This document shows, piece by piece, positions 23,601-33,760 of a stretch of 64,000 nt of DNA. Numbering within the stretch: position 1 is the stretch's first letter; each line of letters begins with the position of its first letter. The stretch covers positions 153,637 through 217,636 of the forward strand of contig PYST01000022.1 in assembly GCA_003049485.1 (NCBI GenBank). Reading direction: 5' to 3'. The translations under genes were made by a program, and so were the position numbers. Under the pieces are notes generated by a model, which did no database searches, had not been told where the DNA came from, and saw only the letters and a program-made list of their open reading frames with translations. This DNA comes from Ophioceras dolichostomum. Its lineage: Eukaryota > Ascomycota > Sordariomycetes > Magnaporthales > Ophioceraceae.

Positions 23601-25490
23601 CAGATATTGCGTGGAAAGGAAATGGTGCACGTCCACCTTGGACGTTGCGGGCGACGGAACTGGCCCGACGGCCATAGACTGCTGCGTCTTGAACAGGCCC
23701 GTGAGCTTGAGTGACTGGTCGAGGGGCACGATCCGGTCCTCAGGGATGCCCGGCGCGGACGGAGGCGTGGTGCTGAGCGCGCCCGACGAACGTGTGCTGA
23801 GGCGCCGCGATCGTCGCGGCTTTCGAGGTCCCAGGAAGCTGCCGACGACATCGTCCTCCGAGTCGCTGCGGCTAGCGCTAAGCATGTGCGCTGTCGGGCT
23901 TGAGCCAGAGCCGCTCGTGTTACCGCCATGCAAAGGCGACGTCGGATACATATCGGCTGTTGTATGAGCGTGGGCGTTGTGTGGGCCGTGATGGGGACCG
24001 TGAGTGCCGTGAGGGCCATGTGGACGGGTTTGCTGATGTCTGTAATGCGGGACAACCAACGAAGGCGGAAACATAGTGCGGTGCGGGCGCGGCTGGGCAC
24101 GCTCGTCCAGGCACATGAACACGTCTCCGCGGGACGAGAAGGCCAGGCTGGAAACGGGAACCCGGTCCAAGACCTTGGGCGCGAAGGCGACGTCGCACTG
24201 GCTAAAGATGCCGTCCAGACCTGCGGTCCATAGCAGGTCCTGGTCGTGCCACAGCAGCGACATGGGCGAGGACTCGAACCGATCGATCTCCTTGTACGGC
24301 ATCGTCGGCCGAGCCAGGTCCCAGATGTGCACGACGCCGTTCCCCTGGCGCCTCCCGCCACCGCCGGCCGAGCTCTCGTCGTACGAGACCGCGACCTGGG
24401 CCGCGCGCTTGCCCTGCGAAGTGGCCGACCACTGGCCGGGCCGCCAGGCCAGCGAGGACACGGGAGCCGGGGTGGAGATGGTGTACTTGGGCTTCTGCCG
24501 TTTGTCGGCCGTGTCGGAGAGGTCCCACACGTGGCACTTGCGGTCGGTGCCGGCGCTGATGACATGGTCACCGTCCGGGTGCCACGCCAGCCCCGTGCAC
24601 GCGCGGTTGGCCTCGTGGGCGTTGATGCGCAGCACCGGGGTCGAGGTCTTGCGCAGGTCCCACTTCATCACCACGCCGCTGTCGGTGCCGCACGCAGAGT
24701 AGAAGGCGTCGCGCGGGGACCACTTGACGAACCGGACGCTGTCGTTGCACTTGAAGGCCGTGGCCATGTGGCGGAAGGTGAGCATCCCGGTCGCCTGCGA
24801 GGCCACGGGGCTCCGGATGTCGAAGCACCGCATGAAGCCGTCCTGGCTGCCGGTGAGCAGTATCGTGCCGCGCAGGGGCTGGACGTCGAGCGAGTTGATC
24901 TGACGCGAATCCTCGCGGATCATGATCATCTCGAGCGCAACCGGCCGCGACATGTCGTAGTGGAATATCTTGCCGTTCGCGCACGCCGTGAACAGCGCCA
25001 TCGAGCCGCCGCCCCCGCTGAGGGGTGCCCATTTGACATCTTTGATCGAGAGCTGGTCCGAGATAGACGCCGCCGAGACGCCGATGCCGTCAATGCCAGC
25101 GCCTATGCCTCCGATGCCGCCGAGGCCGCCGAGGCCGCCTATTCCGCCCAGAGCCCCGAGCGCGCCTACACCAGAGCCAGCCTTAGCCTTGCCGGACAAC
25201 GGGCCAGTAGCGGGCTGGGCTGTAATGCTAGCTCGCAGGTCGGCGCGCTCCTCGATGGTCTGGTGGTGTATCTGCACGATCTTGAGCACATGGCGGCCGG
25301 CGAGCACGACGGAGCGGCCGTCCGCTGATCGGTCGAAGCAGGCGACGGGGGCACCGGCCTGGAAGATGGCGTTCTGGGCGGCGTTCGGACGATAGGCGGG
25401 AGCCAGCTGTGAGAAGGGAGAGCTCGTGATCCCCAGGCTCACGGCGTCGTGGCCGTGGTCGACCGGCGGTTTGCCGAGGAATTTGCGCAT
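20688..25490 (-). CDS. rtc1: Rtc1/WDR24-like WD40-RING protein, SEA (GATOR2-type) complex subunit
   Basis: Single exon of about 1,600 aa. The start is taken at ATG 25490 (MRKFLGKPP) because upstream in-frame sequence looks like leader; an ATG at 25622 would add 44 residues. Residues about 50-470 form a WD40 propeller, with repeats such as GSQDGFMRCFDIRSP, ACGTDSGVVMKWDLRK and SAGTDRKCHVWDLS. The C-terminus (about 1250-1415) is Cys/His-rich and RING-like: CARCKRA, RRCERCGEV, CAVCGH, WWYCATCAHGGH, CCPVDGCGHAC. This WD40-then-RING order is that of Rtc1 (Sea2) and human WDR24, which act at the vacuole/lysosome on TORC1 nutrient signalling. Between them lie long low-complexity stretches (Gln-, Thr-, Asn-, Ala- and Gly-rich), and the tail after the RING is Gly/Ser-rich. 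The protein is longer than the yeast orthologue mainly through these linkers. Confidence 0.88.
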   Translation of the reverse strand: MRKFLGKPPVDHGHDAVSLGITSSPFSQLAPAYRPNAAQNAIFQAGAPVACFDRSADGRSVVLAGRHVLKIVQIHHQTIEERADLRASITAQPATGPLSGKAKAGSGVGALGALGGIGGLGGLGGIGGIGAGIDGIGVSAASISDQLSIKDVKWAPLSGGGGSMALFTACANGKIFHYDMSRPVALEMIMIREDSRQINSLDVQPLRGTILLTGSQDGFMRCFDIRSPVASQATGMLTFRHMATAFKCNDSVRFVKWSPRDAFYSACGTDSGVVMKWDLRKTSTPVLRINAHEANRACTGLAWHPDGDHVISAGTDRKCHVWDLSDTADKRQKPKYTISTPAPVSSLAWRPGQWSATSQGKRAAQVAVSYDESSAGGGGRRQGNGVVHIWDLARPTMPYKEIDRFESSPMSLLWHDQDLLWTAGLDGIFSQCDVAFAPKVLDRVPVSSLAFSSRGDVFMCLDERAQPRPHRTMFPPSLVVPHYRHQQTRPHGPHGTHGPHHGPHNAHAHTTADMYPTSPLHGGNTSGSGSSPTAHMLSASRSDSEDDVVGSFLGPRKPRRSRRLSTRSSGALSTTPPSAPGIPEDRIVPLDQSLKLTGLFKTQQSMAVGPVPSPATSKVDVHHFLSTQYLETLERELPFTPGGKPMVERVELILEHYARAAECVSLFRLAQTWRILAFAMGLLLRSRAQYHQARRLGRVKNPMDFTKANLNNTNGKPSTGRNNASGELTPRRSAQHSASGSLSEKLQVPPGRSLLAEEFESTSNVPTPLARPVNDSPAAMPGGEVAHLRFVGKQLTPVLEIEGLSLGPPAVHPGGTVHHAGTPLERRQRLDSTPLSVMSHDSDNTQYSSTEGYDFYDMEAMTHAIDVPQPKGQHRDHTLPPDYVHPRSPGTSASPSRRRSVFRHDSDDSFASMFAISQTTSGGGSITSSPNRRRIAAAAADTNRREQLQLQQQQQQLSSSPGEFRSRIRGKELNSQGSPASSGGGMASSDDVQKTFKPTGALTTQTSDDSDEHRYQLYTQTTIDSSSQSPQKFRLGSYQQHQQHQQLQQRQPQVSRPQIMQPQPPPHPIPGIYTPPETEDESSPNILEGDYLPWPDDPPYPFPAVPLPSSTTTTTTSDKNNNNAAATATTTTTAPTALEEPPTPLQPYAFILRALSFETSSSSPSLNSSAMILLLRPLVPLSLIDPHQASSILRTHHSRLMGMRLFVEAALLRKLCVPGWPGGVLESLWNFSYPAVFAQAQQGVVAAFLCARCKRARDVDRGRGSGDSVWRRCERCGEVVGACAVCGHRDGAAVCVDDEGGELGEGRGGDWDGDEEEDGEKVVIGTWWYCATCAHGGHASCLAIWHAAHLDTPTPAALAAATKAAATEAAAAAVAGDEESVVGSRRGGGGGGGGIQDLSEGCCPVDGCGHACLPGRWRAESTAARTEEVSRAVLREAARAAAASRASRSGSGSAARSGGDGDASSSSPVLHGSGGAISGHGDIHAHAYQQQHHQQVVRGDSNEAVQSRAVESVREALGAGGGAGGGGGSAARGHGFGGGGAGTGGGYMTPLGTSPSGSSRTGLGFMGGVVGGSSSGGGGGSRERERRKSVKFAAGAEERR

Positions 25491-26178
25491 CGTCGGACTG
25501 GGGAATGGGTTATCTGACTGCCGCCGGAGAGTGCATTGTGATAGGAGGTTGCGATTGCTATTGACTCTCGAGTCTTTCGTCAGCTCGGAGGGGTGTGTAT
25601 TCGTAATTATTCGTAGTTGCAAGCTGGCAGCTCGACAACCTTGGCTCGCGACGGAAGCTTGTCACGAAGCTCACTTGGGTCAATGCCTGGTGACGTTGTG
25701 GTGGGGGAGGAAGGTGGCTCGTGCGCCTTCCCCCTAGTCCCCTCTTGACACGAATGGATCATCTCTTCCTCTTCCACGGAAAAGAAGCCTTTCGGACTCA
25801 ATTCATTGACAAGTACGTGGCTGTCGGTGCAGAGGCCCGAACCGTACAGATACCTCCCTACGCCGACCTCGTCGCTCAGCATCTCAATTCTCAAGCCAAC
25901 CACAACACTGGACTGGTGGTTGAGATGCTGTGCGCGACTCAAGCCCTGCTGTGCGACTTCGATGCACGTCAGAATTCTGCAAGAGCATGCGTAAGGCCAC
26001 TGGACATGTGGTCAGCGTGCTGGTGGGATCGACCTCTTGCTTGCCCTTAGCCCTTCTGAATGAACCGGCCATCCAGCTTCTATCTTTCTCAGCACATTCC
26101 TCCATTTCAACGCTCAAGCAAGTGAGGCCACGCTCGCAACGTACTTCCTTCCACCATCAGGCTTGATAGCTTTGCCCA
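25491..26178. other. Divergent promoter region between rtc1-like and 2OG-oxygenase genes
   Basis: About 0.7 kb separating two divergently transcribed genes. Short overlapping frames only. It must carry both promoters; no specific site is claimed. Confidence 0.6.
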
Positions 26179-27465
26179 ATGCAGTCCTCGTCAAACCCCA
26201 CGATCCCAGTAGTGGACTTCGGAAGATGGCTCCATGGTACGTCGGAGAACCGTGAGCAAATCGCGGACTTTCTGACCGACGCCTGTCGCCGAGTCGGGTT
26301 TGTCTACGTCATGAACCACGGCGTGGACCAAGAGCTTGTCACCAAGGCGTTCCGATGGTCTGAGTGCTTCTTTGGCCTGTCCAACGAGCAAAAGATGCTA
26401 GCTCCTCATCCTCCCGGTAGGCTTTTTTTCCCTTTTGCGTGTGTTGTGGTTTTTCCCATCCACGTCTAGTGTAGCTGGGAGAGAAGGGTCTCGGCTGAGC
26501 GTAAATTCAACCGACCCGGCGAGAGAAAGGCTCGGAGGTGCACAGAGGTTATTCCTGGCCAGGCCTCGAAAAGGTGAGCGACGAGCCAGCACCATCATCG
26601 TCATCAGAGGCGCGAAAAGTAGCCGACGTCAAAGAAAGCTTCGAGGTCGGTAGCGACGCCTTCGCGGCACAGCCCAACGTCTGGCTGCCCGAGAAGGTCC
26701 TCCCCGGCTTCCGCGACTTCATGACGGATTTCTACTGGAGCTGCGCGGCCGTTGCGGCGGAGCTTCTGTCCGCGCTCGCGCTGGGTCTGGGCCTCGACCC
26801 TGTTGATGAAGCACCTCGTTTTCTCGGCTCGCACACGGCACTCAACTACCAGCTGCGCCTGCTGCACTACCCGCCCGTCGAGAGGGCGAGGCTGGCGAGG
26901 GGAGAGGTCGCGAGGATGCCGGCCCATACCGACTGGGGCTCTGTCACCATGCTGTTCCAGGATGGGCTGGGCGGGCTGCAGGTCGAGGACCCGGCCAACC
27001 CTGGAGTGTTTGTCGATGCGCTGCCTGTAGAGGGGGCGCTGGTGTTGAATGTCGGGGACTCGTTGATGCGGTGGAGCAATGGTGAGTTTATTTGCCCATC
27101 ATGCTCGGGCGGGATCTTCCTCGTTATGCTGATGATCCCCGCCCACAGACTACCTCAAGTCAACACGCCATCGAGTCACGCTTCCCCCTTTTCAGTTGTC
27201 ATCAGCGCGTGACAACAGCCAGCGGTCTACAAACGAAGACACCATCACCACCACCACTACTACTGCTTCCGCCCTTCCAGCCGGCGAGGTGGCCACCTCT
27301 ATCATCCCATCCCGTTTCTCTATCCCTTTCTTCGTCAGCCCGGACCCGGACGCCGTTGTCGAGTGTTTCTCCTCCTATACGAGCCCACAGCGACCGGCGA
27401 GGTATCCGCCCATGGTGTACGAGGACTACAGGCGCATGCGAGCACGGACGAATTATGCGGATTAG
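26179..27465 (+). CDS. 2-oxoglutarate/Fe(II)-dependent dioxygenase, isopenicillin-N-synthase-like
   Basis: Three exons, 26179-26416, 26530-27081 and 27149-27465, give 368 aa; donors are GTAGGC and GTGAGT, acceptors AAG and CAG. The N-terminal DIOX_N segment is present (PVVDFGRWL, GFVYVMNHGV), then HPPGSEVHRGYSWPGLEKV across the first splice. The catalytic jelly roll carries HTD (His212, Asp214), the distal His271 in STRHRV, and the 2OG-binding RFS at 319-321, so the iron and co-substrate ligands are complete. Thr-rich low complexity lies between about 296 and 303. Likely a soluble cytosolic hydroxylase or desaturase of small molecules; the substrate cannot be inferred and no biosynthetic partner is adjacent. 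Confidence 0.87.
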
Positions 27466-27754
27466 TGTTTAGCGGGGTCCCAAGATACAGTCAGGCTGGG
27501 CCCTTCCGTGATGAACATCTCTTGCCACCCCAGCCCTTCTATCCGAGCAACATAACCTCTTTTTTATGTATTTCCAATTATTGACGAAGCCACATACATT
27601 AACCACCCCTGGTTCAGCAATCATCAAGACTTTTATCCCTCTCCCCTGATCGGCTGCCCCCTCTGATGCTACCGACCTACCTATGTACACTTGTCAGATC
27701 ATTTTTACCAGTGCCTAACGAGCGTCGTTTTCTCAGTCGTCCATTCTTCACGCT

Positions 27755-29205
27755 TCACAGCAGAGAGAACGTCCACGAGGACTCCCATTTATACGTCTCT
27801 CCAGGCCCGGTGATCTCGGCATCGTAGCGGCCCCATTCCGGACTGTTGTTTTTGTTGCCGCATGGACACGTCAGCGATATCTCTCCACCAAATTGGCTGG
27901 ATTCAGCTTTGCAGCCCTAGTGTGTCAACTTACTGGTTGATACCATCAGTGTAATCATGAGCCTCGATGGCAACGCACGAGCTCCTCCCGACCGTCTTGA
28001 TCGTGCTCGTTCCCTGCGTGCTCTTGAGCGGGCCCGTCCCGTCAGACCAGTTGCACGTGTAGATCTGCAGGCCCTTCTGGTCGGTGCGCAGCTCGGCTTT
28101 GACTCCAGAGAACCCGCTCGCCAGCGTGGCCACCACGGCGTCCTTCGGCGCGTCGTCGATCAGCCAGTAGCCGTTGTAGCCCTCGCACCGCCCGCCCGCG
28201 CCGCAGTTGCCCGCGAAGGCCGGGTCGGCGCGGGAGCGCCCCAGCTTTATCGCGGGGGCCGACGCGAAGTCGTTGATGCTCCCCGGGGACGCGGTCAGGA
28301 TCTTCCCCGTCGGCAGGGCGCCGTCGTCGTTCTCGAGGTAGCGCTTCGAGTAGGGGATGTGCAGCGTGTGGTTCCAGATCTGGGGCATGGACGGGTCGCG
28401 GTAGGCGTCCAGGTTGAAGTAGGTGTGCTGGGTGAGCATTACGGGCGTCTTGGCCTCGGGCGAGGTGGCCGTCATGCTGATGTGCCAGGTGCCGTTGGTC
28501 ACGCTGTACGTCACGCTGGCCTGGACGGTGCCGATCATGCCCAGCGACGAGTTGGACGCGTCGGTGATGGAGAAGGTGATGGAGTCCGCCGAGGCGGCCG
28601 TCACGTTCCAGAATCGGAACGACCAGTTGTTGGTCCCGCTGTGGAGCGTGTTGTCGCCGTCGTTCTTCTGGGTGTGGAACACTTTGCCGTCGATGGTGTA
28701 CTGCGCCTTGCCGATGCGGTTCACGTAGCGACCAGGGATGGCGTTGAGCACGGGGTGTCCGGGATCGACGGCTTATAGGCGTCAGACAGGTGTCAGAAGA
28801 CAACACGATGTGGAATTTTGAGGCAGTATCTATCATGGGGCTCTAGTCCCATCATCCATAACCTATCGATTCCACTTACGGTAGAAAGTCACATTGTCGT
28901 ATCCAAGGACCACATCAACGTCTTTTCCGTTCTTGTCCTTCACGAAGAGGTTGGTGAGGGAGGCGCCGTACGGGATGAACTGGCGGTTCCACTGTTAGCT
29001 TTTCTCATTTTCCACGTACGTTCAGGACACTCCTTTTCCTCTTTCTCTATCCCTTGTAAGACAACGTTCGGATTCTTACCTGTGCCTTGATCCCGCCCGC
29101 CTGGATAGTGTATCTACCGTCTTTGTCCGGGGCAGCTATGCCCTGACCCGCAACCAGAGCCACCGACTGCGCCAGGAGGCCAATAATCGCCGACGAAGGC
29201 CTCAT
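27755..29205 (-). CDS. Secreted aldose 1-epimerase (galactose mutarotase family)
   Basis: Four exons: 29205-29080, 28979-28880, 28771-27934, 27842-27755; introns of 91-108 nt; 383 aa. The start at 29205 opens a signal peptide (MRPSSAIIGLLAQSVALVAG). Family motifs: PGHPVLNAIPGRYVNRIG (partly across the third-exon junction), TLHSG (His119), TQHTYFNL (His191, general acid) and CVAIEAHDY (Glu345, general base). The last exon restores the usual ending INHPEWGRYD. Without that splice the frame stops early at 27930. It interconverts alpha and beta anomers of hexoses; secretion suggests a role on sugars released outside the cell or in the wall. Several N-glycosylation sequons fit this. Confidence 0.88.
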
Positions 29206-30691
29206 CTTGACAGTGACAGTGATGAAGACGAAGTGAAAAAGAGTGACAGGTTTCCACCGTGTCCTGCGAGAGAGGACGGATGATTCCAACGGGTTGAAAC
29301 AAAACAAGTTCCCAAAAAATTCCCGGCGTGCAGAAGGGCAGGGGATTGCCCTGGTTCTTTAACAGCCCGATCAACGTGAGAAGTCTCCTCTTTCCGCGCC
29401 AAGATTGATCATGGAGGAGCCGTAGGTAATATCCAGCCCATGGCAGCTTCGCCCAATAGCCCTAATACATCCAATGCCGACAGGTTCCCCAGATTCCGAT
29501 GCGGTGGTCTATGGAAAAGTCGAATCATCCCCGCGTGTCGTTTCCATGTTATGCCCGCGTTACACCACTCATTGAAGATGGGGTAGCTGTATTCGTAAAC
29601 GGAAGAAGGTTCCCGGCTCCGGGATCTCGCGAGGGACGTATGTTGATTCGCTCACAGACATATCAGGCTGAGTTGCGGACCGGCCAGGACCACCACCACA
29701 ACATCAGGCCCAGATCGATAGACGATGAGCCCCCATGATCTGCAGGTACAGTCCGAGGATGGGGTACCCCGACTCCAAATCCTAGAAACAAACGTCCACT
29801 TGCGGAAAATTCTTGGAGTAATAGCACGCGGGATCAACGAGTCTTGCAAGGTTGTTGTGCTTCCTTCTTAAGCAAGTCATTGCTTAATGGCGCCAATTCG
29901 GTCGTACATGAATCAATCTCTATCTAGTCGTGCTTTTGCTTCCACCATACCAAGTAGAGGAGGCACTCGTAGATAATTCCAGGATCATTGGCGTAAAACT
30001 GCGAGCGAAAAGGAGAGGTCGTAGGTTGTCAGGGGGATCAGTAAAACTTCGGTTGGGAGGCATAGGTGGATAAACTCCATGACGAAGAAAGTGGGGGAAA
30101 TAGATGTGAGAGGGGAAGGAATGAGGAGAAGGAATTAGTGGTATGCTCGTTTATATATCGTAAGGATGGTGGTTCTGGATTTGAGCTGTAAGTTTAGCCG
30201 TCGAACCGGAAGCGATGGCTTCATGGTTCGTCCGAAGCTCTCCACGAAATCTCGGTCTATTGCCGAGGGCATATATGGCACATCTTATCCTACGGACACT
30301 ACCCTTGCTCTTGGGAAATGCTGCTGAAGTGTAGGCGTGCAAGATGCATTCATGTGCATCGAGACCTCGTGTGGAGAGTGTGGCTATGATCGCTGCACAA
30401 GCAAGAAGGCATCAAAGGGAGCTTTGATAGCCAAATCCGATGCTCTTCTCGCAATCCTGAAGTCCCCCAACCGGCCCCTTGAAACAGGGAGAGCTTAAGC
30501 ATCAGCTGGAACAGGTCATCGTCCTGTGAATCGAGGGTAGTAATCATGAACCCCAAGCGACGGCGCGATTCAACGGCCCTTCCACCTCCCTCTCATCATC
30601 CATTCTCTCTCAAAGTGCTCGCCTCTGACTTGAAGTCAGGTCCGTGAGGCCTTATTCAATACTACAGATGAAGCAATGAGTTAAGATAGTT

Positions 30692-30777
30692 GAGTAATAT
30701 GATCATGTACCCTCAGTAATGAGTAATATGATCATGTACCCTCAGTAATGAGTAATATGATCATGTACCCTCAGTAA
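30692..30777. repeat. 29-bp tandem repeat, three copies
   Basis: Copies begin at 30692, 30721 and 30750 and are identical until the last bases. Each contains the palindromic core ATGATCAT and the word CCCTCAGTAA. Located in an AT-rich non-coding stretch. Confidence 0.95.
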
Positions 30778-32514
30778 AAAGCGTTTTACGACTGATAACC
30801 TGTGAGTAGGACGGTAGCAGTCTAATACTAGAAAATAGCATAGCGAAATACTAAGTAATATCCTAGCTCGGAATCTCCCATGAGTTGGTCACTGTTGTCT
30901 ATCTGCTTGTGAGTTCACTTGTGGCGTAGAAGAGTCGTTGGGTATATAAACTTGGGTGAATTTAAGCTCGTGGAACACTTTGTAGCTTGGCTGAGGGTCT
31001 GCCGGTAATGGGTTAAGGCGAGGGGTCCGGACGGTTGAGGTGAAGGCGGGCAGGATATACAAATGAGTAACGAGAGGCTGAGATGTCGTCCCACGCCCGG
31101 CGAAGAGGGTTTTGTAGAATTGATGTATGTACTATAGTACATACAGCTCACTCTCTGATGCTAGGTCTTCACGTCGTTGGCCTCAGCTGTGGTGCTCCGA
31201 AGGTGAACGACGAGGTCAAAGCGGACAGATCGCAGACGGAGCAACCTCCCAGCGAAAATCCTGGCTCTTGGCGTTGCTCATCACTGGTAACTGGCTCATA
31301 TCCGCTCGTTGTGCTGACTGGCTGGCTGGCTTGTACCTCCGCCTAGCGCGGCTGGGTTTCTGGCCGATATTGGTACCTGACTGAGAACAACAAGGCACAA
31401 GAGTGGTAGTGTGACGACCCAGGTGGATTTTGCGGGCGAGATATTGGGGGTTGATGTAGAGGAGGAGAGGACATCCCTGTCAATCCCGAACCTCTGGATG
31501 TTCCTTCAATGATGATGACCAAAAAGATTTACACCCCTAATAAGCCTTCTTGGGGCTTGACGTCTCTCCTCTCGACGACCTCCAAGCTGGCCGACCACCC
31601 GGGCTCAGAAGAAACAGAACAAGAGAGGCTTCCCATATGCAGTCGATATATGCAAGGGTGCCACCAATTCCAGTGATCTGCGGGCATTTGAGCAAGTTTA
31701 ACTCCTCCCGACGTGCCAACCAGCTTCCTGGGCCAAGCTTTTCGCGCCTCTACCCCACACATCCACACATCCAGATCCAAGAGAAAAAAGAAAGGACTGA
31801 AGCCCCTCATTTCCCTTTCCGTCAGAGCTGGCTGGCTCTGATTGGCGAATCCATCGAACAAGCAAAACCCCTGCTTTCAGCAAGACATCATCAGCACAAC
31901 AACGCGGACCGACCTGCCTGCCCGCGTTAAGAGCTTGTTTGCGACCGAACATCGGCCGATTTTTCCCCCCCCCTGGCTGTTCAACTCCTGTCTCTGTCCC
32001 TCACGAGCGACCCATGGAAGAAAGAGGGCGAGTAGGCTCCGATCTGTCAAGTACCTACTGAAAGCTGGTGGGCTCTGATCGAGAGGCATCAAATGCGAGA
32101 GGGGTCCAGAACCCGTCCGCTCCCCGATACGTACCCCAAGAAACGTAAAGAACATCACATGGCTTCCCACTCTGTATCCAGTTACTCGTGCATGCACGAA
32201 TAGACTTACCCACCGCACGTCCGGCGCACGCTCGTAAGCTCGTACCAGAGTATGTGGACGTAGAGAGTAAGTGCCTTCTGTCCTTGGTTTATGAGTATCT
32301 CAGTGACATGACAAGCTTACCCAGGTTCCTCGCTTTGTTGGGACGGCTGGTGTTCCATGCATGCTGCGTGCACGCTCCATGCCCCCATCCCAGCTTCCCG
32401 AGCTAGTAGAGCTCCGCGCTCCGCGAGCTAGCAGACTTGGCAGAATTATTAAAAACTTGCGCAACAACAACAGTTCTCTCATCAGATATGAGGTAAGTGT
32501 GTGACAGCACATTT

Positions 32515-32532
32515 ACACTGCAGCTGCAGTGT
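32515..32532. promoter_or_regulatory. 18-bp perfect palindrome upstream of the copper-protein gene
   Basis: ACACTGCAG followed directly by its own reverse complement, ending about 280 bp before the ATG at 32815. The symmetry would suit a dimeric DNA-binding protein, but no factor is known to me for this word. Confidence 0.4.
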
Positions 32533-32814
32533 TGCAGGGCAGGGCATGGAAGGACGGCCGGCTCTGGTGGTTGGCTCGGGGCCGGACCGACCTTGATAAA
32601 TACCTCTCTAGGTACCTTCTCCGGTCAGCGGGGAGCTCTCGTTTTGTTCCACATCCTCGGGCTCACTTTTCTCTCCATCATCAAAGCCCACCTACCTCGT
32701 GCCTCTCACAGAAGCAGAAGTGCAGGATATTGCTACCCGTCTTACGCTCGACGCCTTTTTGAAGACACAACTCCCTAGCTCGACATACCACACGATACCG
32801 TCGACATCGTCGCC

Positions 32815-33760
32815 ATGCATTCCCCAACAACAACCCTCCTCTCCCTCACAAGCTTCCTCCTCGCCCTCACCTTCTCCCCACAAGTCCACGCCCACTTCGG
32901 CCTCGAATACCCGCAATGGCGAATGGACACCCTCGCCTCGGGCCTCCCCTCGACTATCAGCCAATGGAACTACCCCTGCGCCGGCGTGCTCTCCAACATG
33001 ACGGGCGTCAACCGCACCGACTGGCCGATCGATGGCGGCTCGCTCAAGCTCGACCTCCACCACCCCTGGACGTACGTCTTCGTCACGCTGGGCCTGCAGC
33101 TGACCGAGGGCGCGACCGTCTCGACCTTCAACATCTCGCTCACGGGCCCTACCTTCTTGAACACGACCGGTAACGGCACGCTTTGCATTAGCAAGCTGAG
33201 CCTGCCTAAGTCTGTCTCCGTCGTGGACGGGCAGAAGGCTAGCATTCAAGTTGTTACGACTGGGGCTAGTGGGAGTGCGCTTTATAATGTGAGTGATCAT
33301 TTCTCTTACTTTGTTTTCTCGCCCCTCCCCTCCCGTTCCATCCATCCCTCCTACGAGCCGGGAGGAAGAAGGGGCGGGGAAAGACACGCCAAGGGTAGTT
33401 TGCGGGACGATGACGAGGATAGATCCAGCAAGCCAACCCGACAGCTAACTAACTATCTTTACCTCTATCTACAAACAGTGCGCCGACATAACCTTCCGCG
33501 CAAACGCAACCCTCCTCCCCGCAAACGAGTGCGTCACCAACGGCGTGACGAGCTACGCCGTGCAGGCCGGACCCGCGGGTTCCTCGTCGGACACCTGCGC
33601 CTCCACCACAACCGGCACGGGGACGAGCTCTACAGGCTCGTCCTCCCCTTCTCCCACACGCGTGGGCTCCAGCGCCGCCACGCCGGGTAGGGGCGTCGTC
33701 AACGCCGCGATGCTCGGGTTCGTGGTCGGGATGGCTGGCTTGTTCTTGGCGCTTTTGTGA
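32815..33760 (+). CDS. GPI-anchored X325/BIM1-like (LPMO-like) copper-binding protein
   Basis: Exons 32815-33288 and 33479-33760, separated by a 190-nt intron (GTGAGT donor, AACAG acceptor, phase 0), give 251 aa. A 26-residue signal peptide ends VHA, so the mature protein would begin HFGLEYPQW. An exposed N-terminal His is the first ligand of the copper histidine brace shared by lytic polysaccharide monooxygenases and the X325/BIM1 family. The X325-type core follows (WNYPCAGV, LDLHHPWTYVFVTLGL, GNGTLCI, CADITFRANATL) with five N-glycosylation sequons. A Ser/Thr/Pro-rich stalk and a hydrophobic tail ending LFLALL predict a GPI anchor. Known relatives (Cryptococcus Bim1, CBI1) bind copper, work in copper acquisition or at the cell wall, and lack LPMO activity. 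The other brace ligands could not be assigned by eye. Confidence 0.87.

Larger units (their letters stand above)
29206..32814. other. Large intergenic region (3.6 kb) between divergent epimerase and copper-protein genes
   Basis: No gene could be supported: frames are short, overlap on both strands, and show no family motif. It is locally AT-rich (about 30660-30900) and contains a three-copy 29-bp tandem repeat (30692-30777), a C homopolymer near 31968-31976 and an 18-bp perfect palindrome (32515-32532). It must hold the promoters of both flanking genes. Confidence 0.5.

Noticed and set aside
1..29205. One large secondary-metabolite cluster including the NRPS, flavoenzyme, 2OG oxygenase and hydrolase
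   Set aside because: The set is interrupted by a housekeeping SEA-complex gene and unrelated secreted enzymes, spacing is wide, and no cluster regulator or dedicated exporter is seen nearby. At most the NRPS and adjacent flavoenzyme could be linked.
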